NCBI RefSeq assembly: GCF_000484535.1
Contig: NC_022600.1
Span: forward strand, 1-64,000
Source: Gloeobacter kilaueensis JS1
Lineage (GTDB): Bacteria; Cyanobacteriota; Cyanobacteriia; Gloeobacterales; Gloeobacteraceae
Reading direction: 5' to 3'
DNA: 64,000 nucleotides
Shown: positions 35,104-43,177 of the stretch, one piece after another
Layout: every line of letters starts with the position of its first letter
How positions within the stretch are numbered: the stretch's first letter is position 1
Made by a program: the position numbers and the translations under genes
The notes under the pieces: model-generated
What the model saw: only the letters and a program-made list of their open reading frames with translations
Databases searched by the model: none
Told to the model about the DNA's origin: nothing

Positions 35104-36015
35104 CTAGTGGCAGTCGGCGGCATGAGCTCTCCAGAGGGCCAGCAGTTGCGTGAAGGCCAGTGTGGGCGGTTCGCCCGAGCGCCGGAGGAAACCGGATTCG
35201 ACCTGCGGAGTGGCCCGGCTCAGTTCGCGGTAGGTGACGCCCTGGACCTGCCGCTCGCGGGCGCAGGCGGGAACGAGAGTGACACCGGTTCCGGAGGCGA
35301 CCAGATTCAAGCAGAAATTCAAGTCACTCGTCTCGTGCTGCACCTTTGGACGGAAGCCTGCCTGGTGGCACAGCTCGTAGATGATGTCGAAGCAAGCGGG
35401 CGCGAGGGAACGGGGAAAGAGGATAAAAGCATCATCTGTCAGGGCTTCGAGGGCAATTCTGCGGCGGCGGGCGAGGGGGTGGCTGGTGGGCAGGGCGCAA
35501 AGAAAAGTCTCCTCCAGCACCTTCTCGTAGACGAGGCCCGGAGCGTCCACCGGCGGATGCAAAAAACCGGCCTCGATCCGCCCCCGGCGTACCGCCTCGT
35601 GCTGTTCTGGTGCGGTGAGCTGGTGGCTGATGAGCTTGATCTGCGGATAGTCCTGGGCAAATTGTTTCGCGACTGCCAGCAGGCCGTGGAAGGTGGCACA
35701 GGGCTCGAAGCCGATCGTGAGCACGTCGATCTGTTGTTGAGCGGCGTTGCGGGTTATCTCGATAGTGCGCTCGTGCTGTTCGAGGGTCAGCCGCGCCTGC
35801 TCGAGAAATATTTGCCCGACGGGCGTGAGTTGCACCTGCCGCTGGGAACGACGAAATAACGTTGCTCCTAACTGCTGCTCCAGTAGCTGAATCTGGCGGC
35901 TGAGGGATGGCTGGGCTATCTGCAACCGGACTGCAGCCTGACCAAAGTGCAATTCCTCAGCCAGAGTCACGAAGTAGCGCAACTGGCGAAACTCGATCTC
36001 AGGCCGGTTTTCCAT
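35104..36015 (-). CDS. LysR-type transcriptional regulator
   Basis: A 303-residue LysR regulator: winged-helix DNA-binding domain at residues 8-68 (FRQLRYFVTLAEELHFGQAA, then QPSLSRQIQLLEQQLG) and a two-lobed effector-binding domain. The ligand lobe resembles BenM/CatR-like members that answer to aromatic acids. It is divergent from a reductase-aldehyde dehydrogenase pair, and the shared intergenic region contains a 7-7-7 inverted repeat suited to LysR binding. It therefore likely controls its own gene and that pair. Confidence 0.92.
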   Translation of the reverse strand: MENRPEIEFRQLRYFVTLAEELHFGQAAVRLQIAQPSLSRQIQLLEQQLGATLFRRSQRQVQLTPVGQIFLEQARLTLEQHERTIEITRNAAQQQIDVLTIGFEPCATFHGLLAVAKQFAQDYPQIKLISHQLTAPEQHEAVRRGRIEAGFLHPPVDAPGLVYEKVLEETFLCALPTSHPLARRRRIALEALTDDAFILFPRSLAPACFDIIYELCHQAGFRPKVQHETSDLNFCLNLVASGTGVTLVPACARERQVQGVTYRELSRATPQVESGFLRRSGEPPTLAFTQLLALWRAHAADCH

Positions 36016-36086
36016 CGGTGCAGCGGGACGATTTTTTCCAAGTTACGACGAACCGGCACAGCGGAGCGATACGTTTTGAGGCAGGA

Positions 36087-36107
36087 TTGATAGCTAAAAA
36101 CTATCAA
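36087..36107. promoter_or_regulatory. LysR-type operator (TTGATAG-N7-CTATCAA)
   Basis: A perfect inverted repeat with 7-bp arms at 36087-36093 and 36101-36107. It contains the T-N11-A core of LysR boxes and lies 72 bases from the regulator start and 73 bases before the reductase start, the usual place for LysR control of a divergent pair. Confidence 0.75.
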
Positions 36108-36180
36108 CCCCGCTGCCCCGCTATTGGACAGGTGCAGGCTACTGCTGGTAATTTTGGCTTCGCAAGCAGGAGTGAGCGGC

Positions 36181-36825
36181 ATGAAGATTGGCATCGTCGG
36201 TGCCGGTAGCGTCGGCAGTGGGCTGGGCAAACTCTGGGCGGCGGGCGGCCACCAGATTCTCTACAGCTACTCGCGCGATCCGCACAAGCTCGAAAGTTTG
36301 GCGCAGCAGAGCGGCCCGAACGCCAGGGCAGGCACGCCCAGGGAGGCGGTCGGCTTTGGTGATCTAGTCGTGCTCACCGTTCCCTGGACGGCGGTGAGCG
36401 ACGCCCTGCAGCAGATGGGCAGCGTCGAAGGCAAGTTGCTCCTGAGCACCGTCAACGCCCTCAAGCCGGACTTCAGCGGCCTCGACATCGGTACGACCAC
36501 CTCCGCCGGGGAGTGGATCGCCCAGCGTACACCGGGAGCGATCTTCGTCGAGGCGCTGCCGCTCAACGCCGAAATTCTGCACGCCCCCTCGCGGCAATTT
36601 GGCGATATCACGCCGTCCGTCTTCTACTGCGGCGACGATGCTCAGGCCAAGGCGGTCGTGGCCGGGTTGCTTTCTGAAGCCGGGATGGAGGCGGTGGATG
36701 CCGGAGCGCTCAGCCGCGCCCGCTTGATCGAGCCTGCCGGTTTGCTGGTCGCCCAGGTGGGTTACGGCCTCGGCCTCGGGCCGAACGTCGCCATCAAGTT
36801 GCTGCGGCGCGAAGCCCCGTCCTGA
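36181..36825 (+). CDS. NADP-dependent F420 reductase-like oxidoreductase (NpdG/ProC-like fold)
   Basis: A 214-residue Rossmann-fold protein opening with MKIGIVGAGSVGSGLGKLWA. It belongs to the coenzyme-F420-dependent NADP oxidoreductase family (PF03807), whose members include F420:NADPH reductase and plain NADP reductases. The middle has VLTVPWTAVSDAL and the C-terminal half lacks a membrane segment. ATG at 36181 is preceded by a weak GGAG. With cofG in the same window, an F420/FO link is possible, but many family members in non-F420 organisms use NADPH with other substrates. Likely LysR-controlled, together with the next gene. Confidence 0.8.
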   Translation: MKIGIVGAGSVGSGLGKLWAAGGHQILYSYSRDPHKLESLAQQSGPNARAGTPREAVGFGDLVVLTVPWTAVSDALQQMGSVEGKLLLSTVNALKPDFSGLDIGTTTSAGEWIAQRTPGAIFVEALPLNAEILHAPSRQFGDITPSVFYCGDDAQAKAVVAGLLSEAGMEAVDAGALSRARLIEPAGLLVAQVGYGLGLGPNVAIKLLRREAPS

Positions 36826-36850
36826 TTTTTCGTTCGTCTGAGGAAAACCG

Positions 36851-38371
36851 ATGAAAATCTGTGAAAACACGCCCGCCGGGAGCCTCCCGGTTGGGGAAGC
36901 TGCTGTGCGCCCGGACTTTGCCATCGACCGGACTGATCTCTACATCGCTGGCGAATGGCGGCCCTCCCACAGCGGCAAGACCTTTGCGGTCATCGATCCG
37001 AGCAGCGAGGCGGAGATCGCCGAAATTGCCGAGGGTACGACAGAAGATGTCGAAGCGGCAGTGCAGGCAGCTTTCCAAGCCTTCGAGTCCGGTCCCTGGA
37101 GTGAGCTGAGCGGCCACGAGCGCGGCGAGATCCTCTGGCGGGTGGGCGATCTGTTTCACAGGTACGGCGAGGAGTTGGCGTTCTTGCAGGCAAAGGAGAT
37201 GGGACGACTCTTTCGCGACTCGATGAGCGTCGATATTCCCCACCTGGCCAACATGTTCCACTACTACGCCGGTTGGGCGAGCAAGATCGAGGGGGCAGTC
37301 AAACAAACGACGAAGGGTCTCCATACCTACACCCGGCGCGAACCGCTGGGTGTCGTGGCGGCGATCACCCCCTTCAACTTTCCTTTGATCTTGAGCATCA
37401 GCAAATTTGCTCCGGCCCTGGCGGCAGGAAACGTGATCGTCCACAAGCCCGCCTCGGCCACGCCCCTCTCCGCCCTCAAAGTCGCCCAGCTGATGGAAGA
37501 GGCGGGTGTACCGGCAGGAGTGTTCAACGTCGTGCCCGGCCCCGGTGGCACCGTCGGTCATGCCCTCTCTACCCATCCCCTTGTTGAAAAAGTCGCAATC
37601 ACCGGCTCCACCGCGAGTGGCATCCGGGTGATTCAAGACTCCGCTTCGACCCTGAAGCACCTGACGATGGAACTGGGGGGCAAGTCGGCGAACATCATCT
37701 TTGCCGACGCCGACCTCGAGCGGGCCGTGCAGACCGCCTACGACGGCATGTTCTACAACAAGGGCGAAATTTGCTACGCCGGTAGCCGGATGCTGGTGGA
37801 GCGCAGCGTCTACGAGGAAGTGGTGGAGCGGGTCCGCCAGCGTGCCCTCGCAACCCGTCCGGGCGATCCTCTCGATCCGGCGAGCGACATGGGGCCGATC
37901 GCCAACCGCGACGAGTACACAAAAGTCCTGCGCTATCTGGAGACGGGTAAGAGCGAAGGGGCCCGATTGGTAGCTGGAGGTGGTGCCTGCGACATCGGCA
38001 CCGGCAGGGGCTTCTTCGTCGAGCCCACGGTTTTTGCCGATACGACCAGTGAGATGACGATCGTGTGCGAGGAGACCTTCGGGCCAATTCTCTCGATGAT
38101 GCCCTTCGAGAATTTCGACGAAGCGATCGCCCTGGCAAACGGCAACCAGTACGGCCTCGCCTCCGGTGTCCACACCCGCGACATCAAAAAAGCGCACCGG
38201 GCCGCCGCGAAACTCAAAGCCGGTACCGTCTGGGTCAATACCTACGGCCACTTTGACCCGTCGGGCCCCTTCGGCGGCTACAAGATGTCGGGCTATGGCC
38301 GCGAGCAGGGCTGGGAGGCGCTGGAATTCTACTTGCAGACCAAGACGGTCTGGGTGGACCTCGAAGAGTAA
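36851..38371 (+). CDS. NAD(P)-dependent aldehyde dehydrogenase
   Basis: A 506-residue class-I-type aldehyde dehydrogenase that oxidises an aldehyde to the acid. Catalytic residues are E274 (TMELGGKS) and C308 (NKGEICYAGSR); the Rossmann motif ITGSTASG binds the cofactor, and the substrate helix FGPILSMMPF is usual. ATG at 36851 has AGGA upstream. It lies 25 bases after the reductase gene, and a truncated ubiD start follows, so the cluster may have served aromatic or vanillin-type aldehydes. Substrate not shown. Confidence 0.92.
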   Translation: MKICENTPAGSLPVGEAAVRPDFAIDRTDLYIAGEWRPSHSGKTFAVIDPSSEAEIAEIAEGTTEDVEAAVQAAFQAFESGPWSELSGHERGEILWRVGDLFHRYGEELAFLQAKEMGRLFRDSMSVDIPHLANMFHYYAGWASKIEGAVKQTTKGLHTYTRREPLGVVAAITPFNFPLILSISKFAPALAAGNVIVHKPASATPLSALKVAQLMEEAGVPAGVFNVVPGPGGTVGHALSTHPLVEKVAITGSTASGIRVIQDSASTLKHLTMELGGKSANIIFADADLERAVQTAYDGMFYNKGEICYAGSRMLVERSVYEEVVERVRQRALATRPGDPLDPASDMGPIANRDEYTKVLRYLETGKSEGARLVAGGGACDIGTGRGFFVEPTVFADTTSEMTIVCEETFGPILSMMPFENFDEAIALANGNQYGLASGVHTRDIKKAHRAAAKLKAGTVWVNTYGHFDPSGPFGGYKMSGYGREQGWEALEFYLQTKTVWVDLEE

Positions 38372-38400
38372 CGTTCCACTCACCGGACTGCAAAACAGCT

Positions 38401-38553
38401 ATGAACATCGTCCATCTCAGGAGCCTGCGCGAATACATCGACGCCCTCGCGGGCATCGGCAAACTGCCCAAACACAGTTCGTTCACCGGCAGCTACCCCC
38501 TCGAACTGCAGCAGCGAGTATTGGCTAACTGGCCGAATTACAGATTCTGCTAG
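38401..38553 (+). pseudogene. Truncated UbiD-like decarboxylase start
   Basis: A 50-codon frame begins MNIVHLRSLREYIDALAGIG, which matches the opening of UbiD-family decarboxylases (normally about 480-500 residues), and then turns into an unrelated-looking end (ELQQRVLANWPNYRF) and stops at 38551-38553. The ATG is 29 bases after the aldehyde dehydrogenase, in operon position. I read it as a deletion remnant. The join lies near 38470. It could also encode a new short protein. Confidence 0.55.
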
Positions 38554-38602
38554 CTGTTCACTTACCTTTTGCAAGATTCAAAGTGGCTCTAACAGCTCAA
38601 GG

Positions 38603-39862
38603 CTATAGTGCATCTTCAAACTTAAACAAGATGTTGAGATATTTATCTTTTCTTCGTACAGTAAGACGCACCTTATTGTCTGGAAGTTGTTGAAGCTTGC
38701 TAACAACCTCAACACTATTGAGTTTTTTGAATGGCTTGCCATCGATCGCAACTATTCGATCACCTGTTCTCAAGCCAGAACGCTCAGCCAGGCCATTTCT
38801 GGTAACAGAACTTACTTTGCCATCTGTTAGATCGACATACATACCAAGAACGACGTAGTGAGATACTTGATCAAAACGGGCACTCTTTTGCAAAGCTACT
38901 TGCTGACGCTTGAAATCAAAGGTCACATTAAATCGAGAAAGAATGTCATTTCCGATCACGCCAGATGCGCTGTTTGCATCAGTTGACTTCTCATTTTCAG
39001 AGACTAATTCTATCAAAGGCTTTTTAATCTCGAATTGGCCAATCTTGAGCACCTGCGCTCGCGCTCGTTCAGTGTACAACACTCCTCCAAGACTTGATTT
39101 GGAAGAGGGTATCTTGCGCGAATAAAGTTTATATAGGCCATTTTTTTCGACAAATGGTCTATATAAAATTAGTGAGCTTGAAGAGCCAGTATCAACGTCG
39201 AGTTGAGCAGGAATACCATCAATCTCACCCTCAACAATAGGCATCCCTGTTGGGCCTTGAGTAAACGGAATGACAGCCACATCGCACCCGGAGAGCGACC
39301 TATCAAAATCGCTAAAAGTGGCACTTAGGTTTACATAATCTAGTTGAACAAGAAAATCTTGAAAAAAACTTACTCCAAGGATGCCGTCAATTTTTGACAA
39401 AAATGAAGAGCGCGACATAGCGGATGCTGGAAGAATGCGCAAAACAACATTCCTCAGCTTTAGATTGCCGATCTCAAGCTCATTCGCGATTGATTCTCCG
39501 GAGATCTGAGTAGGTAGACTACCATCAGTTTCGACTGAAAAAGGATTGGCTAGTATGCGAAGCGGTAGGTGAAGCTTCTGCACGACATTCTCGGAAACAG
39601 AGTTGAATGTAGCGCCCGTATCAAGGACAAAGTTGAACGGCTCCTGTCCATTTATTTTTGTACTAAATGCAGCCAAGCCAGCAGGAGAAGAATGAAAGGG
39701 AACAGTTATAGTACGCTCATTCTTAACTTGCTCAGCGTTAGAAACTCTGCATTCCGCAACTGAAGCACGCTCTGCTGCAAATACGAAAGTTGCTAAAAAC
39801 GATAAGACGAGAACCGTTGCAAGAATTTTAGGTATGAAGACAAGATCGAGTCTATTTCTCAC
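38603..39862 (-). CDS. Exported retropepsin-like aspartic protease with PDZ domain
   Basis: A 419-residue protein. After a signal peptide (to about residue 30, ATFVFA) come two retropepsin-like repeats with active-site triplets D81-T-G (DTGATFNS) and D224-T-G (DTGSSSSL), so a single chain can form the usual two-lobed site, and a C-terminal PDZ domain (about 330-419, RSGLRTGDRIVAIDGKPF). It probably cleaves or binds proteins outside the cytoplasm. Its base use is AT-richer than its neighbours (ATA, AGA, TTA codons), a sign of transfer. Related clan AA proteins occur in Bacteroidetes and myxobacteria. ATG is at 39862. Confidence 0.85.
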   Translation of the reverse strand: MRNRLDLVFIPKILATVLVLSFLATFVFAAERASVAECRVSNAEQVKNERTITVPFHSSPAGLAAFSTKINGQEPFNFVLDTGATFNSVSENVVQKLHLPLRILANPFSVETDGSLPTQISGESIANELEIGNLKLRNVVLRILPASAMSRSSFLSKIDGILGVSFFQDFLVQLDYVNLSATFSDFDRSLSGCDVAVIPFTQGPTGMPIVEGEIDGIPAQLDVDTGSSSSLILYRPFVEKNGLYKLYSRKIPSSKSSLGGVLYTERARAQVLKIGQFEIKKPLIELVSENEKSTDANSASGVIGNDILSRFNVTFDFKRQQVALQKSARFDQVSHYVVLGMYVDLTDGKVSSVTRNGLAERSGLRTGDRIVAIDGKPFKKLNSVEVVSKLQQLPDNKVRLTVRRKDKYLNILFKFEDAL

Positions 39863-39953
39863 AATTATTCTGTCCAGTCAGAGCGCTGCCTCAAGAGTTA
39901 TCAACCTCTGCAGCATCGGGCTGCTATATGCCATCATCGCCAGTTGAATATTC

Positions 39954-40052
39954 CTACTCATTGTTGAAATCGGCAGCAGCATACGGCTCATCGTCACCGC
40001 CGTCACCAGGGAAATATTCCTGCCCGTCTTCGGAGAGATACTCTTCATCCAT
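39954..40052 (-). CDS. Acidic 32-residue peptide behind conserved leader cassette
   Basis: A frame from ATG 40052 to TAG 39954 encodes MDEEYLSEDG, then a stretch rich in D, E, G, Y and F, ending FNNE. AGGTG lies five bases upstream. The start and its 5' region match those of the gene starting at 43064 (MDKEFLG), so both derive from one ancestral leader. No homologue is recognised. Its small size, net negative charge and aromatic residues could fit a precursor or regulatory peptide; this is speculative. Confidence 0.5.
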   Translation of the reverse strand: MDEEYLSEDGQEYFPGDGGDDEPYAAADFNNE

Positions 40053-40133
40053 GACACACCTGCTGAAAGGGTTGCTATCTGAGCAATGTAGACCGGCAAG
40101 CCAGAAGGGTCAAGAACTATTCGGGGGAAATCT
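40048..40133 (-). promoter_or_regulatory. Promoter/leader cassette, copy 1
   Basis: On the minus strand the order is AGATTTCCCC, AATAGTTC, TTGACC (-35), 17 bases, TACATT (-10), AACCCTTTC, GCAGGTG and the ATG at 40052. The blocks recur at 43060-43150 in the same order and spacing (spacer 17 against 18). It launches the 32-residue acidic frame and lies directly after the terminator of the transporter genes. Confidence 0.65.
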
Positions 40134-40135
40134 AT

Positions 40136-40159
40136 AAAAACTGCACCTGTTTCAGGTGC
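40136..40159 (-). terminator. Intrinsic terminator of the iron-type transporter operon
   Basis: On the minus strand GCACCTG-AAA-CAGGTGC (40159-40143) is a perfect 7-bp hairpin followed by AG and TTTTT (to 40136). It is 54 bases after the permease stop. Confidence 0.85.
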
Positions 40160-40212
40160 GGTTGGCGTGGGGTGCGAAAGGTTCTCCAGGCGCGACTTAT
40201 CGCTGAGAATCG

Positions 40213-41265
40213 TCAATCCAGGGGCGAGCGGTTTCGGGTGCGCAGGATAACGGCGACGACGACCGGTGCGCCGATGAGGGCAGTGACGGTGTTGAGCGGG
40301 AGCACCCCCTGCCCCCCTCCGGCGAGCTGGCAGACTAGATCGGCGATTAGGGCGAGCAGTGCGCCCATGAGGATCGAGGCGGGCAAGAGCAGGCGGTGAT
40401 CGGCGGTGCGCAGAATACCCCGACACAGGTGGGGCACGGCGATGTCGAGAAAGGCGACCGGCCCGCAGAAGGCGGTGACGCCACCGGCCAGCAGGGCAGT
40501 GGCGGCGATGATCCCAAGGCGCAGCCTTGCTGCTCTGAGGCCAAGGGCCTGGGCCTGCGCTTCGCCTAAGAGCAACAGGTTCAAAGGCCGGGCGAGGGGC
40601 ACCAGGGCAACAAGCCCGAGGCCAACCACCGGGACGAGCACCGACAGTTGGGCCGGGCTCACGCCACCGAAACTCCCGGCGCTCCAGACGAGGTACGTCT
40701 GCACCTGCTCGGGAGCGGCCCGGTAGACAAGCAGGTTGACCAGGGCACCGGTGACGTAGCCGCTCATCAATCCCAGGAGCAAGAGTGTGGCGACCCCGCG
40801 CAGCCGCCGCGCCACCACCAGCAGTACAACCAGTACGGCAGCACCGCCCAGGCTCGCCGCTGCTACCGACCCGAGTTCCGCGAGGCGCGTGAGTCCGGCG
40901 AACCAGCCGCCCGTGCCGCTTCCGAGGACGACCAAGGCAACGCCCAGGCTGGCACCGCTGCTGATGCCCAGAGCAAAAGGACCGGCGAGGGGATTGGCAA
41001 AAAGCGCCTGCAGCGCCAGGCCACTCGCCGCCAGAGCCGCCCCCGCCAGCGTCGCGGCCATTGCCCGTGGCAGTCGAAATTCGAGCACGATCGTCGCCCA
41101 GGTCGCTTTTTGGGGCACGCCGCCTGTAAGGATCATGAGCACGTCCTGCAGAGGGATAGCCACCGTTCCCAAAGCAAGATCAAGAAGGATAGCGATAAGC
41201 ACCAGGAGGCCGAGGGCAGGAAAAGCCCAGAGGGCAATTGCAGGAAGCCTCCACGGTTTTTTCAT
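40213..41265 (-). CDS. FecCD-type ABC transporter permease
   Basis: A 350-residue integral membrane protein of the FecCD/BtuC family, which imports iron-siderophore complexes, heme or cobalamin. About ten membrane segments are seen, with the family motifs GLALQALFANPLAGPFALGISSG (shortened here to its core ALFANPLAGPF) and FCGPVAFLDIAVPHLCR near the ATPase-docking loop. ATG at 41265 overlaps the stop of the binding-protein gene (TGATG), so both are one operon. The matching ATP-binding protein gene is missing from this operon and window. Confidence 0.92.
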   Translation of the reverse strand: MKKPWRLPAIALWAFPALGLLVLIAILLDLALGTVAIPLQDVLMILTGGVPQKATWATIVLEFRLPRAMAATLAGAALAASGLALQALFANPLAGPFALGISSGASLGVALVVLGSGTGGWFAGLTRLAELGSVAAASLGGAAVLVVLLVVARRLRGVATLLLLGLMSGYVTGALVNLLVYRAAPEQVQTYLVWSAGSFGGVSPAQLSVLVPVVGLGLVALVPLARPLNLLLLGEAQAQALGLRAARLRLGIIAATALLAGGVTAFCGPVAFLDIAVPHLCRGILRTADHRLLLPASILMGALLALIADLVCQLAGGGQGVLPLNTVTALIGAPVVVAVILRTRNRSPLD

Positions 41266-42527
41266 CACTTCAGGGGCCGGTAATAGACCAGCTCGTAGCC
41301 CGGCAGCCGCTCCGGATGAAAGATGCGGATGAGGTCAGAGAGAATCAAATCGGGATTGACGATCCCGCCCTGCCAGTAGTCGTTGCCGCCAGCTGGATTG
41401 AGGCGCAGGTTGTCGTTGTAGACGCGCCGCTGCCGCACAGCCCGCAACCGGTTATAGCGGGAATCTTCGGCAATCACATCCTGGATGCTCCGCCAGTTGA
41501 GGCTGCCACCCAGCCAGAATTCGGCGTCGGCAGCCCGCTCGTAGACCGCTTCAAAACTCAGGGGAACGCCGCCGGTCTCGGGATTGGTGGCCCAGAGATA
41601 ATCTGCCCCGGCATCGGCAAGAAAGCGAGCCAGATAGCTTTTGCCGCCGGGAACGTACCAGCTGTCCTTCATCGCAAAACCAGCGAAGACGGTCGGGCGG
41701 TGGGTGATTCCGCGCACGAGGCGGGCGCGCTCGCTGTAGCGCTGCACGATACCGTCGAAGAGGCGGTTGGCGAGGGCTTCCTTGTTAAAAAAAAGAGCCA
41801 GAAACTTGAGCCATTCGCTGCGGCCCAGGGGCGTATTCTCGCGGTACTCGGCGTTGAGGACGACTTTGAGGCCCGAGGCCGTCAGCCGGGGAAAGTCGTC
41901 GGTATCGGGGGAGATGGCAAAGGCAGTGACCAGTTGGGGCTGCAATTCTAGAAGCCGCTCGACATCGATCGCCGCTTCTTTGCCGACGGTGGCAATGCGT
42001 CCGCTGCGGAGGCGCTGCTGAATCGCCTCGCTGTGGATAAGTTCGGGATCGGCGACGGCTACCAGAGTGTCGAGCAATCCGAGCTTTTCGAGAAGTGGCA
42101 GGTGGGTGGTGGAGAGAACGGCGACGGAGGAAACCGGCACCTGGATTACCCGAGCCCTCGGGAAGCCGGCAGGTACCGGTGTACCGCACTGCACCAGAAC
42201 GTAGCGCAGCGGCTCTACAGCGCCCCGCCAGGGATCGCGGACGGTGACGATCTTGTAGTGCCTGTGGTACTCGACGCTGAAGGCGCGGGCAAAGCGGGGG
42301 GCACTCTTGTCAGAAAAATAATCCACCCGCCCGTCGAAGCGGCTGACACAACCCGCAGCAGATCCCGGCACCGTCGCGCGCAACCAGAAGGCGATGACCA
42401 GAACCAGAACAGAAGCAACCCAACTTGCGACAGCAGTAGATTTCAAGCGGACAACCGGCGTCTGGACCGCTACCAACTTAGCTGCTCGCCCATCGACCAG
42501 GCAGAACGCCCTGCGACCGCTGGGCAA
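41265..42527 (-). CDS. ABC transporter substrate-binding protein (iron-siderophore/cobalamin type)
   Basis: A periplasmic-binding protein of the PF01497 class, up to 420 residues. After a hydrophobic segment (ASVLVLVIAFWL) there is a possible lipobox GSAAGC, then SVAVLSTTHLPLLEKLGLLD, FARFL-type ADAGADYLW and the C-terminal LPGYELVYYRP. It delivers ligand to the FecCD permease. The start is unsure: TTG 42527 is the longest; TTG codons at 42476 and 42446 are shorter and none has a good ribosome-binding site. The ligand is probably an iron chelate, by family. Confidence 0.85.
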   Translation of the reverse strand: MPSGRRAFCLVDGRAAKLVAVQTPVVRLKSTAVASWVASVLVLVIAFWLRATVPGSAAGCVSRFDGRVDYFSDKSAPRFARAFSVEYHRHYKIVTVRDPWRGAVEPLRYVLVQCGTPVPAGFPRARVIQVPVSSVAVLSTTHLPLLEKLGLLDTLVAVADPELIHSEAIQQRLRSGRIATVGKEAAIDVERLLELQPQLVTAFAISPDTDDFPRLTASGLKVVLNAEYRENTPLGRSEWLKFLALFFNKEALANRLFDGIVQRYSERARLVRGITHRPTVFAGFAMKDSWYVPGGKSYLARFLADAGADYLWATNPETGGVPLSFEAVYERAADAEFWLGGSLNWRSIQDVIAEDSRYNRLRAVRQRRVYNDNLRLNPAGGNDYWQGGIVNPDLILSDLIRIFHPERLPGYELVYYRPLK

Positions 42528-42587
42528 TTGCAGGTACTTTTTAGAATGGCAGCCCGTCAGCCCACAACAGCGATCGCAGGCGCGGTA

Positions 42588-43064
42588 CTACTGCGGGCAC
42601 TCCCCCGGCTTCGATCTGTCACCGTTGTACACTTCTTTGTAGCTGACACTGAAATTGAACGCCCGGTTCTGGTCGTCCGGGTTGGTATTGGTATTGAGCC
42701 AGGGCCGCTGCTGGCTGGTGAGATCGGACGAATAGGTGCGCACCTCGGTACTGGTGGTTGTCGAGCCACCGGCGTAGGAACGGCAAACCGCATCCTTCGC
42801 CTCTGCCTGGGGAAGAACAGCACTTTTGCGCCATTTCTGCCACGGCAGCGATTCCCAGGGTTGCTGTGTCTGAGCAGAAGGGTTGCCGGACGGGGTGGCA
42901 CGCAAAGGAGCGGGCAGCAGGCAAAATAGACAACCAGCCGCAAGCAGGACAGCCTCACAGCGTTTGCGGCGACTATATTGAAGTATATATCTTAACTCGA
43001 CCCGAATAAGGCTGCCGACTGGGCGCTCCTGCCCACGGACGTTGCCGAGGAATTCTTTGTCCAT
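42588..43064 (-). CDS. Unknown exported protein behind leader cassette
   Basis: A 158-residue protein of unknown function. ATG at 43064 has AGGTG upstream and is the only usable start. The first 30 residues (MDKEFLGNVRGQERP) precede a late hydrophobic segment (CEAVLLAAGCLFCLLPA, about 37-53), unusual for a signal peptide; the mature part is polar with tyrosine-rich AFNFSVSYKEVYNGD. The late signal suggests that a short leader gene has fused in frame to an exported protein gene. It is the first gene of the transporter operon. Confidence 0.6.
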   Translation of the reverse strand: MDKEFLGNVRGQERPVGSLIRVELRYILQYSRRKRCEAVLLAAGCLFCLLPAPLRATPSGNPSAQTQQPWESLPWQKWRKSAVLPQAEAKDAVCRSYAGGSTTTSTEVRTYSSDLTSQQRPWLNTNTNPDDQNRAFNFSVSYKEVYNGDRSKPGECPQ

Positions 43065-43150
43065 AATGCACCTGCAGAAAGGGTTACTCCTGTACTGCGC
43101 AGGCTAGACCCGCGCCTCCGGGAGCGTCAAGAACTATTTAGGGGAAATCT
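43060..43150 (-). promoter_or_regulatory. Promoter/leader cassette, copy 2
   Basis: Minus-strand blocks AGATTTCCCC, AATAGTTC, TTGACG, 18-base spacer, TAGCCT, AACCCTTTC, GCAGGTGCA and ATG match copy 1 at 40048-40133. It would drive the exported-protein gene and the iron-type transporter genes. Confidence 0.65.
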
Positions 43151-43177
43151 GCGGCTGGGTTGAGTCCGGTGTGCTCC

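Larger units (their letters stand above)
39863..40212. other. 350-base gap with peptide frame, cassette and terminator
   Basis: The stretch between the protease start and the permease stop holds, on the minus strand in order, the transporter terminator, leader cassette copy 1 and the 32-residue acidic frame. The last 90 bases before the protease contain no other recognised element. Confidence 0.6.

Noticed and set aside
42032-42040. TGTGGATAA, a perfect DnaA box
   Set aside because: It is single and within the binding-protein coding sequence; one such 9-mer is expected by chance. No box cluster was seen near dnaA inside the window.
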